From: Tritrichomonas foetus
Lineage: Eukaryota; Parabasalia; Tritrichomonadida; Tritrichomonadidae
DNA: 64,000 nucleotides
NCBI GenBank assembly: GCA_001839685.1
Contig: MLAK01000575.1
Location: 24,869 to 88,868, forward strand
Direction of reading: 5' to 3'
Within the stretch, counting starts at the first letter, position 1. Every line of letters starts with the position of its first letter. Position numbers and translations under genes: made by a program. The notes beneath the pieces are model-generated. The model saw nothing but the letters and a program-made list of their open reading frames with translations. It ran no database searches and had not been told where the DNA came from. Shown piece after piece: positions 1 through 9,803 of the stretch.

Positions 1-387
1 AACAACTGATAATTCTGAATTAGTACAACTAATGCCTTGAAAAGTCCCTGGAAAAGTTTTTCCTATAATCGATAAATTTTCATCTTGACAAGAAAGCTCA
101 TTTTCACCTTCAAGCAATAAAGGTAAATTTTCGTCCTGTTTCGTGGTTTTTGATCGAGGTTTAGAAAAAAGGAAAAAGAAAAAGATTAACATGGAAATGA
201 TTTTGAACTTTTTCTGAGAAATATTTTTTCAATAAAAAATCAACAAATCTAATCAAAATTATGACAAATTATTCACAATTTTGGGAAACAAAGAAAAATT
301 TTGGGATATAAAGAAAAATTTTGTGAATGTTAGCAATAGAAAATACAAAAGGATTGTATAAATTGAGTAGTTTCAATATAGAAACTA

Positions 388-600
388 GATTTTAAAAAAA
401 ATTTATCATTTGTTCTCAATTTTTGAAATAAAAATATTATATCTTCAGAATTTCTTCATATCAATATATTTATAATATCTTCTCATATTATATATATTAT
501 CCAAATTCTCCCAATAAAATATATGNTTTATATCTTCATTATCAATTATTCATATTAAACATTAAATTATATTTCCCCAATTTATCTACAGACCCCAAAC
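388..600 (-). repeat. Left arm of a ~210-bp inverted repeat
   Basis: Read on the minus strand, this stretch matches 5579-5790 on the plus strand almost base for base apart from scattered substitutions and small indels (about 85% by eye). Shared blocks include GTAGATAAATTG, TAATTTAATG, TTGGGAGAATTTGG, GAGAAGATATTATAAATATA and AAATTGAGAACAAAT. It holds no coding capacity and one ambiguous base at 525. It is either a dispersed AT-rich repeat or the remnant end of an element. Confidence 0.75.
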
Positions 601-1713
601 TTTTGGTTTGTATACCTTTTTTAAAATCTAAACTTACGAACATTGATTAGAAATATTTGAATAAAATTGAAAATAGCAAAATTTCTACAAATATCACTAA
701 TGAAACGGCTTCATCTCGTTGAAAGTTTAGCAGAAATCAGTTTCTCGTGAATGTTTAAGATGTAAATAACTTGCTTTTCGACAACTGCGAAAAATCGAAA
801 TTTTTGGTCATTGTCCCTCTCACAAACATAATTTCCAGTAAATTTCGCCTACTTTCGTAAATCTAGAATTGTTCTTTTTAACGAACAATTTCAATTGCAT
901 TCTGACGTTTTTCTGTGTTTTAAGGTGAAAATTCCATGTTCAAAAAAAAAATTGCAAAATTCCAAAAGATTTTACAAGCCAGGAAATTCTAAAAATTCCA
1001 AAAAGTTTTATTTGATGATGAAACCTGGTGAAACATTCAATAATAAAATTTCAGATTCAAAAATGCCAGAGGATGAAGAAAAAACAACGTGCAATATATT
1101 TTTTTCTAATTGTGAAGATATTGATAACTTCATTTTCTCCGAAATTCGTTTTTTGGGCCCATCAATTATCAAAAAAAAATTCATTGGATCAAATTCACAC
1201 CAAATATTCGGGGAATATTTTTCTTTCATAGATCAATCTTGTACTGAGGTTTGATAAAGAAGCTTTCAAGTTCTCTTAGAGTTCTTTTCCATGTAGTCAA
1301 AAAGTGATGAATGACCTTGTCAATTTGAAATAACTCACTTTACAATATTGAAAAAGTTTATTATTATCAGTTTTTTCAAAGAAAAATAGAATTCTCAATC
1401 TATTCCTTTATTCGTCTTTTTCTAATTGAGCTTAAGACTTATAATGTATTCTACTTATCAAAACACATAAAATACAATTTTAAAAATAATTTCCTCTATA
1501 TTATTGAATTTGGAAATATATAGAAGCCCAATTTAGCCAAGTTTTTTCAACTAAGATTTAACGAGGTCACTTCATCACAATCATTATGTATTATAGATCA
1601 TTTCCATATAGAAGGCCCTCTCTTGAATTTTCATGCAAGAAAAAAAACGTGAAAATAAATAATCTAATATTCAAGTTTAACATACAACAAATCATATTTT
1701 CCGAAAATATTAA
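601..1713. other. AT-rich intergenic region, one doubtful small ORF
   Basis: No convincing gene. An ATG-initiated frame at 1015-1254 on the plus strand encodes 79 residues but shows no recognisable motif, and an overlapping frame is open on the minus strand, so I do not call it. A GAAAAAGTTTA motif like those near several genes in this window lies at about 1350. Confidence 0.5.
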
Positions 1714-2967
1714 CTAGCAGTGGTAGTAAGGAGTAAAGTCAAAAATTGGTGAACATTTCTGACTAATAGAGTTACAATATTCTTTATCTAAGTGCACTAA
1801 ATGAAATAGTAACACATAATTTCCTTTATATTTAAAATTGGGAAATTGTTGGCCTTTTTCATATTGTCTTCCCGTCAACAAAAACAATTCATTATTTAAA
1901 CCATCATTTAACACAGTTATAGAGTTATTTTTCTTTAAATAGGTATTAATAGCGTATATATTAACGTTTGTTTCTTCAAGTTTCTCATTTAATTCTTCTA
2001 ATCGATCCCATTGTGAATGAGTTATATCATTTAAAAGATCAAACACATTAAAAAAATGACTGACAGCCAAATGATAAGTTGTCAGAAAAACACCACTATT
2101 ATAATAACTTTCTTTTCGTCTAAATGAATGAAAACTGACATCTTTTCTAATTTCTGTTAGCATTTTAAGAATTTCAATTTCTGTTTCTTCTTCATACCAG
2201 TGACTAGTTTGAATTCCGTTATTTTCATATTCTGGTGATGATATAAATGTTTCATTATTGGGGAAAACTGCTAAGAAAGGGTTTCCTTGAAAAATAACAT
2301 CAGATAAATCAGTTACAAGAACGCGATCAAAAAATGGATGTGTTTGTAAAAACAATAACGATGCTGCATACTTCACATAATTCAGTACAAAATAGCGGCA
2401 GTTATTATTTTTTGGTATATTCCCAATATTTATTATGTGAACGCCACAATCTTTCATAAAAGAACCAGTTTTTAAATATATTGTTTCTCCGGTTTCATCA
2501 TCGACGAATATAACAATTTGGGCTTTACTTCCAGTTGACCTTAGTGTTTGAATATATGGAACAACTCCAGAAATATTTCCCATCAAAAATGAAAGACTTA
2601 TATCATATGAATCATCTCTTTTGGGTGCATTTGGATTTGATTGAATTTGGTATTTACATAATGGGCATTTAGGGAAGTTGTGTTGAAATTCAAATTTGTA
2701 ATTTTCTATTTGTTGAAAATTAATCCATTTGAAAACTTTTCTGAATTTGTCATTTCTGATGAAATCTGGAAGTTTTTTGGTTTTATTAAACGATTTTGAT
2801 GTGAAATCGAATGTGTTCAGACCTACTTTATCATATTTATTCTCGTGATCGAAGTATGTGTAAAGCTTTATAAAAAGCGGGAATATGAAAACTACAAGAA
2901 TGGCTAAAATAAATTGACGTGGTTTTGCTTTGATTGCCGTCCAGATTAGCTGGAAATATTTATGCAT
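1714..2967 (-). CDS. Type II membrane glycosyltransferase-like protein
   Basis: A 417-residue protein starting at an ATG. A short basic cytoplasmic head is followed by one membrane anchor at about residues 18-36, then a long lumenal domain, the layout of a Golgi/ER glycosyltransferase. Around residues 150-160 a segment with IVIFVDDETGE resembles the nucleotide-sugar side of a GT-A fold. Near residue 215 the motif VTDLSDVIFQGNPF resembles the D-x-S-D-V-x-F-Q signature of nucleotide-diphospho-sugar transferases, where the aspartates would hold the metal and sugar nucleotide. A CPLC pair at about residue 96 may form a disulfide or bind metal. The donor and acceptor cannot be told from sequence. 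A TCATT initiator lies just upstream. Family membership is inferred from motifs and topology only. Confidence 0.7.
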   Translation of the reverse strand: MHKYFQLIWTAIKAKPRQFILAILVVFIFPLFIKLYTYFDHENKYDKVGLNTFDFTSKSFNKTKKLPDFIRNDKFRKVFKWINFQQIENYKFEFQHNFPKCPLCKYQIQSNPNAPKRDDSYDISLSFLMGNISGVVPYIQTLRSTGSKAQIVIFVDDETGETIYLKTGSFMKDCGVHIINIGNIPKNNNCRYFVLNYVKYAASLLFLQTHPFFDRVLVTDLSDVIFQGNPFLAVFPNNETFISSPEYENNGIQTSHWYEEETEIEILKMLTEIRKDVSFHSFRRKESYYNSGVFLTTYHLAVSHFFNVFDLLNDITHSQWDRLEELNEKLEETNVNIYAINTYLKKNNSITVLNDGLNNELFLLTGRQYEKGQQFPNFKYKGNYVLLFHLVHLDKEYCNSISQKCSPIFDFTPYYHC

Positions 2968-2977
2968 ATTGAAGAAT

Positions 2978-2982
2978 AATGA
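2978..2982 (-). promoter_or_regulatory. Trichomonad Inr (TCATT) of the glycosyltransferase gene
   Basis: On the minus strand TCATT fits the trichomonad initiator TCA(+1)Y(T/A) and ends about 10 nt before the ATG at 2967. An overlapping AAAAAGTTT motif (2982-2990) precedes it. Functional assignment rests on family knowledge. Confidence 0.5.
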
Positions 2983-3727
2983 AACTTTTTCTATGATTGT
3001 TTGGACACATACTATTGAAATTTTCGAAAGTATTTAATTTTGAATTACCTCTCAAAAATTCCTCTTTCTGAAAGAAAGAGCGTGGATGACATGATAAAAA
3101 TGAAATCGAAAGCTTTCAAAAAATGTGGGTCAAGCTATAAGGTGCTAGAATATGATTATATGAGAAAAAGCTAATTTAAAAAAATATTTTTCTCAATTAA
3201 AAGAGAATTTTGGACATACAGCATAATTGAACAACATAAAACTCTGAGGAATGTTTTATTTCATTAAAATATCATACTCAAAGAAAATAAATTATTTATG
3301 GTGAGGAGACATCAAAATGATGTATACATATTTAAATTATATGAGATATTGTAGAAGAAAAAATATGTTTTGTATTACTTCTTAAAGGAAATATTTATAA
3401 TAGATCAATTATTATAAATCGATGTAAATCGGACAATTTGAAAAATGAATATAGTAAAGAAATCTTACTGTATCGGTGGGGAATAAGAGAAAGTGATTGA
3501 ATCCATATCTTATGTTGATACCCTATGTGGAATACCAGAAAAAACTCGTGCTGATTCGGAAAGACAACATTTGAAAATTGTAAACGGAAATTATCTAACA
3601 AAGATCATAATTTTTGCAGTCAAATTTTCTGAAAGCAACATCAAAATGAAATTCAAATTTGATGTCTTTTTTCACAAGAAAAAATAAAAAACCGAAATCA
3701 TATTCTTCTAAGACCGAGAATTGATCA
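2983..3727. other. Intergenic region
   Basis: AT-rich spacer between divergently placed genes. A 64-codon frame at 3493-3687 has no recognisable features and is not called. Nothing else seen. Confidence 0.5.
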
Positions 3728-4489
3728 ATGGAACTTCACGAAACCTTTAATATGGTTTTAGCAGGCCCCTTCGAAAATCATTCAGTTTCACAAGAATTAT
3801 CTAATGATAGCAATAATTCAAACAGCATTGACTTTTCAGATTCCATTGATCAAGGATACAAATTATATAGTCCACTTTCAACGCCGCAAAATCAATCATT
3901 TATCGAAGATGGATTCAAATGTGCTGAAATTACTTCATCTCCAAAAGAATGCATTATAACTCAACAGGAAAAATTTTCTCTAGTGGACAATCTCCAAACT
4001 GAATCAAGTCTCCTTGATGTAGCTCTAGATATATTCTCCCCTGATAATACGAGATCCATATTATCAGAGATTGATGAATTAACAAACGTTCAATCTATTA
4101 TAAATACAGAGAATCATCCAGCTCACTCAAATAATGGCCAGGTTCACAATGATCATCTTGAAGAACCAAACTATGTTCAAATATTTGGAAAATTTCTTGA
4201 AAATACTCGGAAAGATAAACATATGTATCACGGAATTACAATTGAAGCCAGAGATGAAATGTGTAAATGGCTATATCGTAATATAGAAAATCCCTATCCA
4301 TCAAGAATTATGAAAGAATACTTTTGCACTAAATATGACATGCCAATGAGCAAAGTTCAAAATTTCTTCATGAACGCACGAAAAAGGATTTTGAAGAGAC
4401 ATCCAAAGAAAAACTTCGCAAAATTGTTGTCACAATTTTGTGTAATAATAGATGGAAAAGTCTGTCCTATTCTGATAAAAAAGTCATAA
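3728..4489 (+). CDS. TALE/KN-like homeodomain protein
   Basis: A 253-residue protein. Residues 1-150 are polar, Ser/Asn/Asp-rich and probably disordered. A homeodomain of the TALE/Homeobox_KN type occupies about residues 168-227. Helix 1 contains CKWLYRN, followed by the TALE loop hallmark NPYPS at 188-192. The recognition helix VQNFFMNARKRI has Phe at homeodomain position 49, Asn at 51 (N216) and Arg at 53 (R218), the canonical DNA-contacting residues. The usual Trp48 is Phe213. A basic tail (KRHPKK) follows. It is expected to be a nuclear sequence-specific DNA-binding protein; its targets are unknown. The family call is fairly secure because the three-residue TALE insertion region and the NAR motif are both present. 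Confidence 0.75.
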   Translation: MELHETFNMVLAGPFENHSVSQELSNDSNNSNSIDFSDSIDQGYKLYSPLSTPQNQSFIEDGFKCAEITSSPKECIITQQEKFSLVDNLQTESSLLDVALDIFSPDNTRSILSEIDELTNVQSIINTENHPAHSNNGQVHNDHLEEPNYVQIFGKFLENTRKDKHMYHGITIEARDEMCKWLYRNIENPYPSRIMKEYFCTKYDMPMSKVQNFFMNARKRILKRHPKKNFAKLLSQFCVIIDGKVCPILIKKS

Positions 4490-4583
4490 ATGATGAATTG
4501 TTATCTAGAAATAAATGTTTTCATTTTTACTACTAAAAAAAATCAAACAAAAAAACTCTTTTCAATCTAAAAAGCTATTTGAC

Positions 4584-5162
4584 TTATTCGTAATTCACAC
4601 CCTCGACCTGTTGCTTATCTTTAATAAATGATAATATAGCAGCAATAAAGAGTAAGACTGCAAATACAATCAAAACTGCACCAATGATTTTTCCATACTT
4701 GTTAAATGTTGCTTCGACCTTCGATCCGCATGTTTCTTTACCAGCTGGGCAATCAGGTGTAGTGGAATTGTAGCCGCAGCAATCAAAATATTCTTCGATG
4801 ATTTTTTTCACATCCTCTTCATCAGTTAAATTCCAAATGTCTGCAATTCCATCAAGGATCTTACTTCGAAACGCAAGCACGAGAACTCCAAAGAGTAATA
4901 AAATTATTGCAAAAACTAAGAAAATAAGCCCCAAAATGCATTTCGCCGTCTTTCCTCCACAGCAACTTGCGTAGATTGCGAATATTAAGATCAAGCAAGA
5001 AATAACCGTTGCTGCAATCAAACAATAGTAAATCGTTTTGGATACTTCTGCAACCTTCTTAACAGCAACAAGAATGGTAAAAACAACTAAAATTGCTGAA
5101 ATGAGACCGATTGAAACAAGGGATATCAGCATTAAAAAGCATTTCTTGCATGTGTTTCCCAT
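4584..5162 (-). CDS. Tetraspanin
   Basis: A 192-residue four-pass membrane protein. Predicted segments are at about residues 10-33, 45-67, 75-98 and 159-181, with a small first loop. The large extracellular loop (about 99-157) carries the tetraspanin CCG motif at residues 128-130 plus C138 and C145, enough for the two conserved disulfides. Cysteines near the first membrane segment (C5, C8) and C67/C68 are plausible palmitoylation sites. Trichomonads carry a family of short tetraspanins found on the plasma membrane, vesicles and flagella; which member this is cannot be decided here. Both termini are short and cytosolic. A TCATT initiator is 15-20 nt upstream of the ATG. Confidence 0.88.
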   Translation of the reverse strand: MGNTCKKCFLMLISLVSIGLISAILVVFTILVAVKKVAEVSKTIYYCLIAATVISCLILIFAIYASCCGGKTAKCILGLIFLVFAIILLLFGVLVLAFRSKILDGIADIWNLTDEEDVKKIIEEYFDCCGYNSTTPDCPAGKETCGSKVEATFNKYGKIIGAVLIVFAVLLFIAAILSFIKDKQQVEGVNYE

Positions 5163-5177
5163 TTTGATCAGTTAACG

Positions 5178-5182
5178 AATGA
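5178..5182 (-). promoter_or_regulatory. Inr (TCATT) of the tetraspanin gene
   Basis: TCATT on the minus strand, ending about 15 nt before the tetraspanin ATG, matches TCAYW. Confidence 0.5.
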
Positions 5183-5578
5183 CATGAAATTTATTGAAAA
5201 CAGAACTAACTCATTGAAAATCTTTCATATAAAAATAAGGATATTGGAAAAAGAATACGTTTTTCTCGATGGTTGTAAGTATAAATTTGTTAATAAAAGT
5301 TTTATATATTTGAATTTATGTTTTATTCTTAATTTTAATTAAATAAATGTTTTTATAATGAGTATTACAAAGATATTATAAAAGAAATGTTTTTCGAAAA
5401 AAACACAAACTTTGATATTTTGAGATATAACAGAAATTCTGGAACTTTTTGTGAATGCTACGGTGATAAAAAACTACCGGGATAAATTTTCACAATCCAA
5501 AGAAAAATTGATAAGAAAATTAAATGGAAAATAATGGTTCCGTTAAGTTAGTCCTGATTAAGGAATACAAAGCAAACG

Positions 5579-5790
5579 TATGGGGTATGTAGATAAATTG
5601 AGTAATTTTAGATATAATTTAATGCTTAATATGAATAGTTGATAGTGAAGATATTAATCATATATTTAATTGGGAGAATTTGGATTATATTTATAAAATG
5701 AGAAGATATTATAAATATATTAATTAAAGAAATTCTGAAGATATAATATTTTTATATCAAAAATTGAGAACAAATTTTAAAAAAAATGTA
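5579..5790 (+). repeat. Right arm of a ~210-bp inverted repeat
   Basis: Inverted partner of 388-600, about 5 kb away. The rest of the 5183-6862 gap is AT-rich spacer with no coding region that I can support. Confidence 0.75.
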
Positions 5791-6862
5791 AATCATAATA
5801 GCTTTAATGTTCTAATGTAATATAATTTCTGAAGATTTCCCCTACTCATCGAATGAAATAAAGACAACAATATTGCAATTTCCAATAAAATAAAAAAGAA
5901 AAAATAATTTTAATTAATCATATAATCTGTATCTAAAAGAGATATCATCACAAAATACCTATCGAACAATTTTTGGTAAGAAATCACAATCATGATATCG
6001 ACATTAAATAATTATCTTGAGCGGTTATATTCTTTTCGTGATTAAACCAATAACATAGATTTTCAAGACATATTCCCGGGTTTTGAGAGGAGAATGAAAA
6101 CTCAAACTCCAGTTATTTAATCCTCATTATTCATGAATTGAAAATCTACTCACAATTAATTCAATATTTTACATAAAATCTAAAAAGAAAAATGAAATAT
6201 AGCTTTATCTCGAAAACTTCCTATTATAAAATATTTTCTTGATGGCGCAAAAAAAACATTATGAATATTTAAAGATAAGGTTCCAATTGAGAAGGTGAAA
6301 GACCCCGCAATGGGTAAAAAAAGGCATCTGAAGTTCAAATTTAAGAAAATTTTACTTTTTTGAGAAATTCTGAAGTTATATTTCATGCTTTTTATGATTA
6401 TTAAAACGTATAAACTAATTTAAGCAAATTTGCAATGTGAGTTCGATTTTTTAACTCCAGGATCAAATTTGATAATTTCCATCGATTCGCGAATAATTTG
6501 GAAATGACATAAAAATAATAATGTGTATTACTTAATAATTCAGATTTCATAATGTTATAATTTGATTTCAAGCATATGCGCCAATAATAGTGTTTTTCGA
6601 TTTTTTCGTACGTTAAGGGATCGCTTGAATACCTTTGTTTGATTCTATGATAGGATCAAGCCAAAATAAAATTCATTTTAAAGTCATTTATTTAAATAAC
6701 ACAAGAATAGAATGATTGTGTTGTGATGTCAGAATGAACAATTTTCTGAGAGGAAAGTTTCCTCTTTTTTGTGATGAAGATAGAATCTTAGTGAAATACA
6801 TTTCAAGGACGACGAGCCATTCTTTAATAAAGATGGCTCCACTTTTCTGGCGGCTTCCGATA

Positions 6863-6934
6863 GGGTGCTTAGCTCAGTGGTAGAGCGCTACATTTGCATT
6901 GTAGAGGCCAGGGGTCCGACTCCCCTAGCATCCA
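6863..6934 (+). tRNA. tRNA-Ala (UGC)
   Basis: A 72-nt cloverleaf. The acceptor stem GGGTGCT pairs with AGCATCC and includes the G3:U70 wobble pair that is the alanine identity determinant, with discriminator A73. The D arm contains AGCTCAGTGGTAGAGC. The anticodon stem CTACA/TGTAG encloses the loop TTTGCAT (anticodon TGC). The T arm is AGGGG-TCCGACT-CCCCT. There is no intron and the 3' CCA is not encoded. The internal A and B boxes are intact and a long T run follows. Confidence 0.97.
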
Positions 6935-6936
6935 TC

Positions 6937-6956
6937 TTTTTTTTTTTTTTTTTTTT
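6937..6956 (+). terminator. RNA polymerase III T-run terminator
   Basis: An uninterrupted run of 20 T starts two bases after the tRNA-Ala gene, which is ample for Pol III termination. Confidence 0.85.
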
Positions 6957-7579
6957 ATCCTCTTATTGTAATGATTAAGATTAGATTTTCATGAATGGAT
7001 CTTCTGAATTCTACGTCCCGAAATATTTAGATCATATAACTCTCTAATAACCAGTTTTTTCCCCGTTTATTGATCTTCATCATTCATTTCTCAATTTATT
7101 ACACAACTATTTGTGGCTCCTTTTCTCTTACAATAGATTCCACAATTGTGATTAGAGAAAATGAATTCCATTTTTCTAATAATTTAATGGTAATGTTTAC
7201 ATTGTGTAATGATAACACCCACAAGAAAGAATAGTCTTTTTCACAATCGCCATTCATTTGTTTCTTACATAAATGAGCGCGGTAAATTCTATCATTCGTT
7301 AACACTTCTCTTCCCTCTACGAAACATTGCAGCACTAAATCCAGGGTACAATAAAAACTATATATTTTATATTATGCTGATTTTCATCATAAAAATAACA
7401 AAACACAATGATATCAGATTGAAGAAATTAAATAATTAATATAAGAAAAATAAGAAAAATTCGACAAATAAAAGATTATTTCATGAACTGAATAATTTCT
7501 TGAATCATCAATACTAATAGAAATTGCAATTAAACGTTTCATGAACTTAAGTTTATTAATGTCTTTATTTGCACTTCTT
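6957..7579. other. Intergenic region
   Basis: AT-rich spacer between the tRNA and the 3' end of the decayed tetraspanin-like gene. Short overlapping frames on both strands show no family signal. Confidence 0.45.
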
Positions 7580-8133
7580 TTAATCTTTCTTGATGCATAG
7601 CAATTCAAGAATAGATGAAATTACAATAAATACACAGCATAGAACTTGTAAAGCAAGGATAATTAAAAAGACTAAGTGTGCAACTTCCAAATATGATATG
7701 TTTGCTTTTCACGATTTTCAAAATGCCAAACTTTAGCGGGATCAGTTTCAGTGAATTGTGCTTTTTCTTCTTCCCTTTTGAGTTCACTGCGTGTTACTTT
7801 AAGTGCATGTTTAAGTGCACTTGATGGAGATGCTCGTCCTAAACATACATAATAAAAGTTCAATCTATCACATCCGGTAACAACGAAATTATCAGAAGTT
7901 AAATCTTCGATCGAATCTGGGAAGATAGTGTCAATACAAGTCATTATTTCTTTATCATCCGTTGTCATTGTTTTATTTCCATCTGATCTACAAGATGGAA
8001 GTGACGCACTGTGATATTCTTTGTCTTCATTTAAATAAACATAATCAATTTTATATTGTGTTAAAGCAGCTTCAACGACTCCTTTGAAAGCTATTAATTT
8101 AATTTCATCAGTTATGTCTTTCCTGGTCTTTCC
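7580..8133 (-). pseudogene. Detached 3' part of the tetraspanin-like gene (loop and TM4)
   Basis: After the TGA that ends the frame at 8134, the same frame stays open to about 7672 and reads as an extracellular-loop-like segment with spaced cysteines. It then meets a TAG. In another frame the sequence from about 7700 to the TAA ending at 7580 encodes a strongly hydrophobic helix (LVFLIILALQVLCCVF) with a basic end, exactly the missing fourth membrane segment. One nonsense codon and one frameshift therefore separate these pieces from the upstream frame. Either the gene is dead or the assembly has two base errors. Confidence 0.7.
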
Positions 8134-8685
8134 TCAGAGTATCTTCAAATTTTCAATTGTGAAATCCAAGTATTGTTTCTTCGATAAAGCATTTATTTTA
8201 TTTTCGCCCTCAGAAACTTCATTGATGGAATTTGAATTACTTCCAGATTCTCCACAGTGTTGATAAATTGTGGAGAAGTGGCTCATATGCTCGACGAAAT
8301 CAGAATTCTTGCAATATGCATAAGCGTCAGGATATGGTTCGCCTTGGTATGCATAAAAAACAACAAATAATGCTTCACATATAAGAACACCTATGAAGAA
8401 AACAACACCAACGAAATTTAATATAACGCGAACACATTTCAAAATGTTGCATAATGAAAAGACGAAAGTAATACCAAAAATAACGCAGCACACTAATGAT
8501 AAGACCAAAATACCAAGGAGGCACGAATAAAGACTTCCGGTGCGACCGTAAGTGTCTCTGCCAACTTCGTGATCAATATCTGTAAAAAGCAGGCCTGAAT
8601 AGGCAGCAGCAACGAGCATGGTTACAAAGAAGAACAAGGAACCAGCTCCATACATGAAGTAGTTAATTTTCTTTAGAACACCCAT
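8134..8685 (-). CDS. Tetraspanin-like protein, truncated frame
   Basis: A 183-residue frame starting at an ATG. It has three hydrophobic segments at about residues 14-33, 52-77 and 86-111, then a polar loop with HCGESG that ends abruptly at a TGA. Tetraspanins and related four-pass proteins need a fourth segment, which is found downstream in broken form (7580-8133). No canonical CCG motif is seen, so this may be a divergent tetraspanin or another four-TM family. A TCATT initiator sits about 5 nt upstream of the ATG, so the locus was or is transcribed as a normal gene. As it stands it would give a three-TM product. Confidence 0.6.
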   Translation of the reverse strand: MGVLKKINYFMYGAGSLFFFVTMLVAAAYSGLLFTDIDHEVGRDTYGRTGSLYSCLLGILVLSLVCCVIFGITFVFSLCNILKCVRVILNFVGVVFFIGVLICEALFVVFYAYQGEPYPDAYAYCKNSDFVEHMSHFSTIYQHCGESGSNSNSINEVSEGENKINALSKKQYLDFTIENLKIL

Positions 8686-8690
8686 TGAGA

Positions 8691-8695
8691 AATGA
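8691..8695 (-). promoter_or_regulatory. Inr (TCATT) of the tetraspanin-like gene
   Basis: TCATT on the minus strand, ending 5 nt before the ATG at 8685. Confidence 0.5.
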
Positions 8696-9612
8696 AGATA
8701 CTTTTATGACGTTCAATTTTTATTTCATCAATGATTCAATTTTCAATGATTCAGCCAATTCTCTGAAATATTTGAGAACATGAATTGAATAAACGACATT
8801 GATTGATAGAATTCAATGAAAGCATCTGAATTAATTAAATATGAGAAATTTTGCAACACTCATTTTCATTTAAATTGAGAGAACTTATTATCATCTCACA
8901 TCTGAGAAGAACATTTGGACCAACTCCTGATTCGTTGATTCATGCAAACAATGGCAATCGGAGAATGTTACTCTGACCTAATGTCAAACTTTTATATTCT
9001 CAAATCGATCAACTTTTGAATCAACCATTGAAAAGTCATTTTCAATGGATTTCCGATCATCTCGATAGATTTTGTTTTCGCTAATATCTTGGCAAATTAT
9101 ATGGATAAGAACTAAAAACGACAAAAACATTAATTAGACTAATTTTTAATGATAGAATAAAGACAGATTATTAAAATCAGCGAATTCAAAGCTAATGAAT
9201 GATGAAGAAGCGTTCATAATGATTAAATTAAGTATTTTCTTTCCCAAAAATATCAAGTGATGAAAATATTATTATAAAATCATTTTTTTGAAGATATTGC
9301 TAAAAACGACATTCCACTAGGATTGGGAAATAATTCATTATTTCTATTTATTCTATTTTCATAATTGTCAATAATCAAGACTTATTCACCCAAAAATAAT
9401 CACAAACCGACATTGATGAAATATCATATCATGGAAATTTGTTAACAATTTTAAAACATCTTTGTTTTCATATATCAATTGTACTATCGGAGAGAAATTG
9501 ATCTTAACTGTCCCTTCCATTCAAAATTATTATAAATTATTTCCATCATCTTTTGATGACTCGTCATCAAAACATAAATTAAAAAAATAAAAAAGTAGAA
9601 GCCAAAGGAAAC
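8696..9612. other. Intergenic region
   Basis: AT-rich spacer, no gene seen. It ends at the fold-back repeat at 9613. Confidence 0.45.
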
Positions 9613-9712
9613 ATGCCTCTGCATTGCAACCAAAAGACAGGCCAGAAATTCGAATTCACATTTCGAATTGGCCAAGCCTGGCTGCAATCTTTTTCAATTT
9701 TGGTCGCAAATA
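9613..9712 (+). repeat. ~100-nt fold-back repeat, copy A
   Basis: This stretch aligns over its whole length with 34190-34290. Shared blocks are CTCTGYAT, ACCAAAAG, a GAATTG box, CCAAGCCTGG and TTTGGTCG. The ends can pair with each other (TTGCAACC with GGTCGCAA) and an inner GGCC-AATTCGAA arm is also nearly palindromic, so the element can fold on itself. It lies just 3' of the Rab11-like gene and is locally GC-richer than its surroundings. It could be a small structured RNA or a MITE-like repeat. Confidence 0.6.
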
Positions 9713-9803
9713 GCGGCTCGCTAGTGCAGATGTATAAGAGATTAATAAATAATATGAACAAAGGACAACATTTATCAAACCAAAAAAAGTCGGAAAAAAG
9801 GGC

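Noticed and set aside
1008..1254. Overlapping small ORFs on both strands
   Set aside because: No family signal or promoter; AT-rich chance frames.
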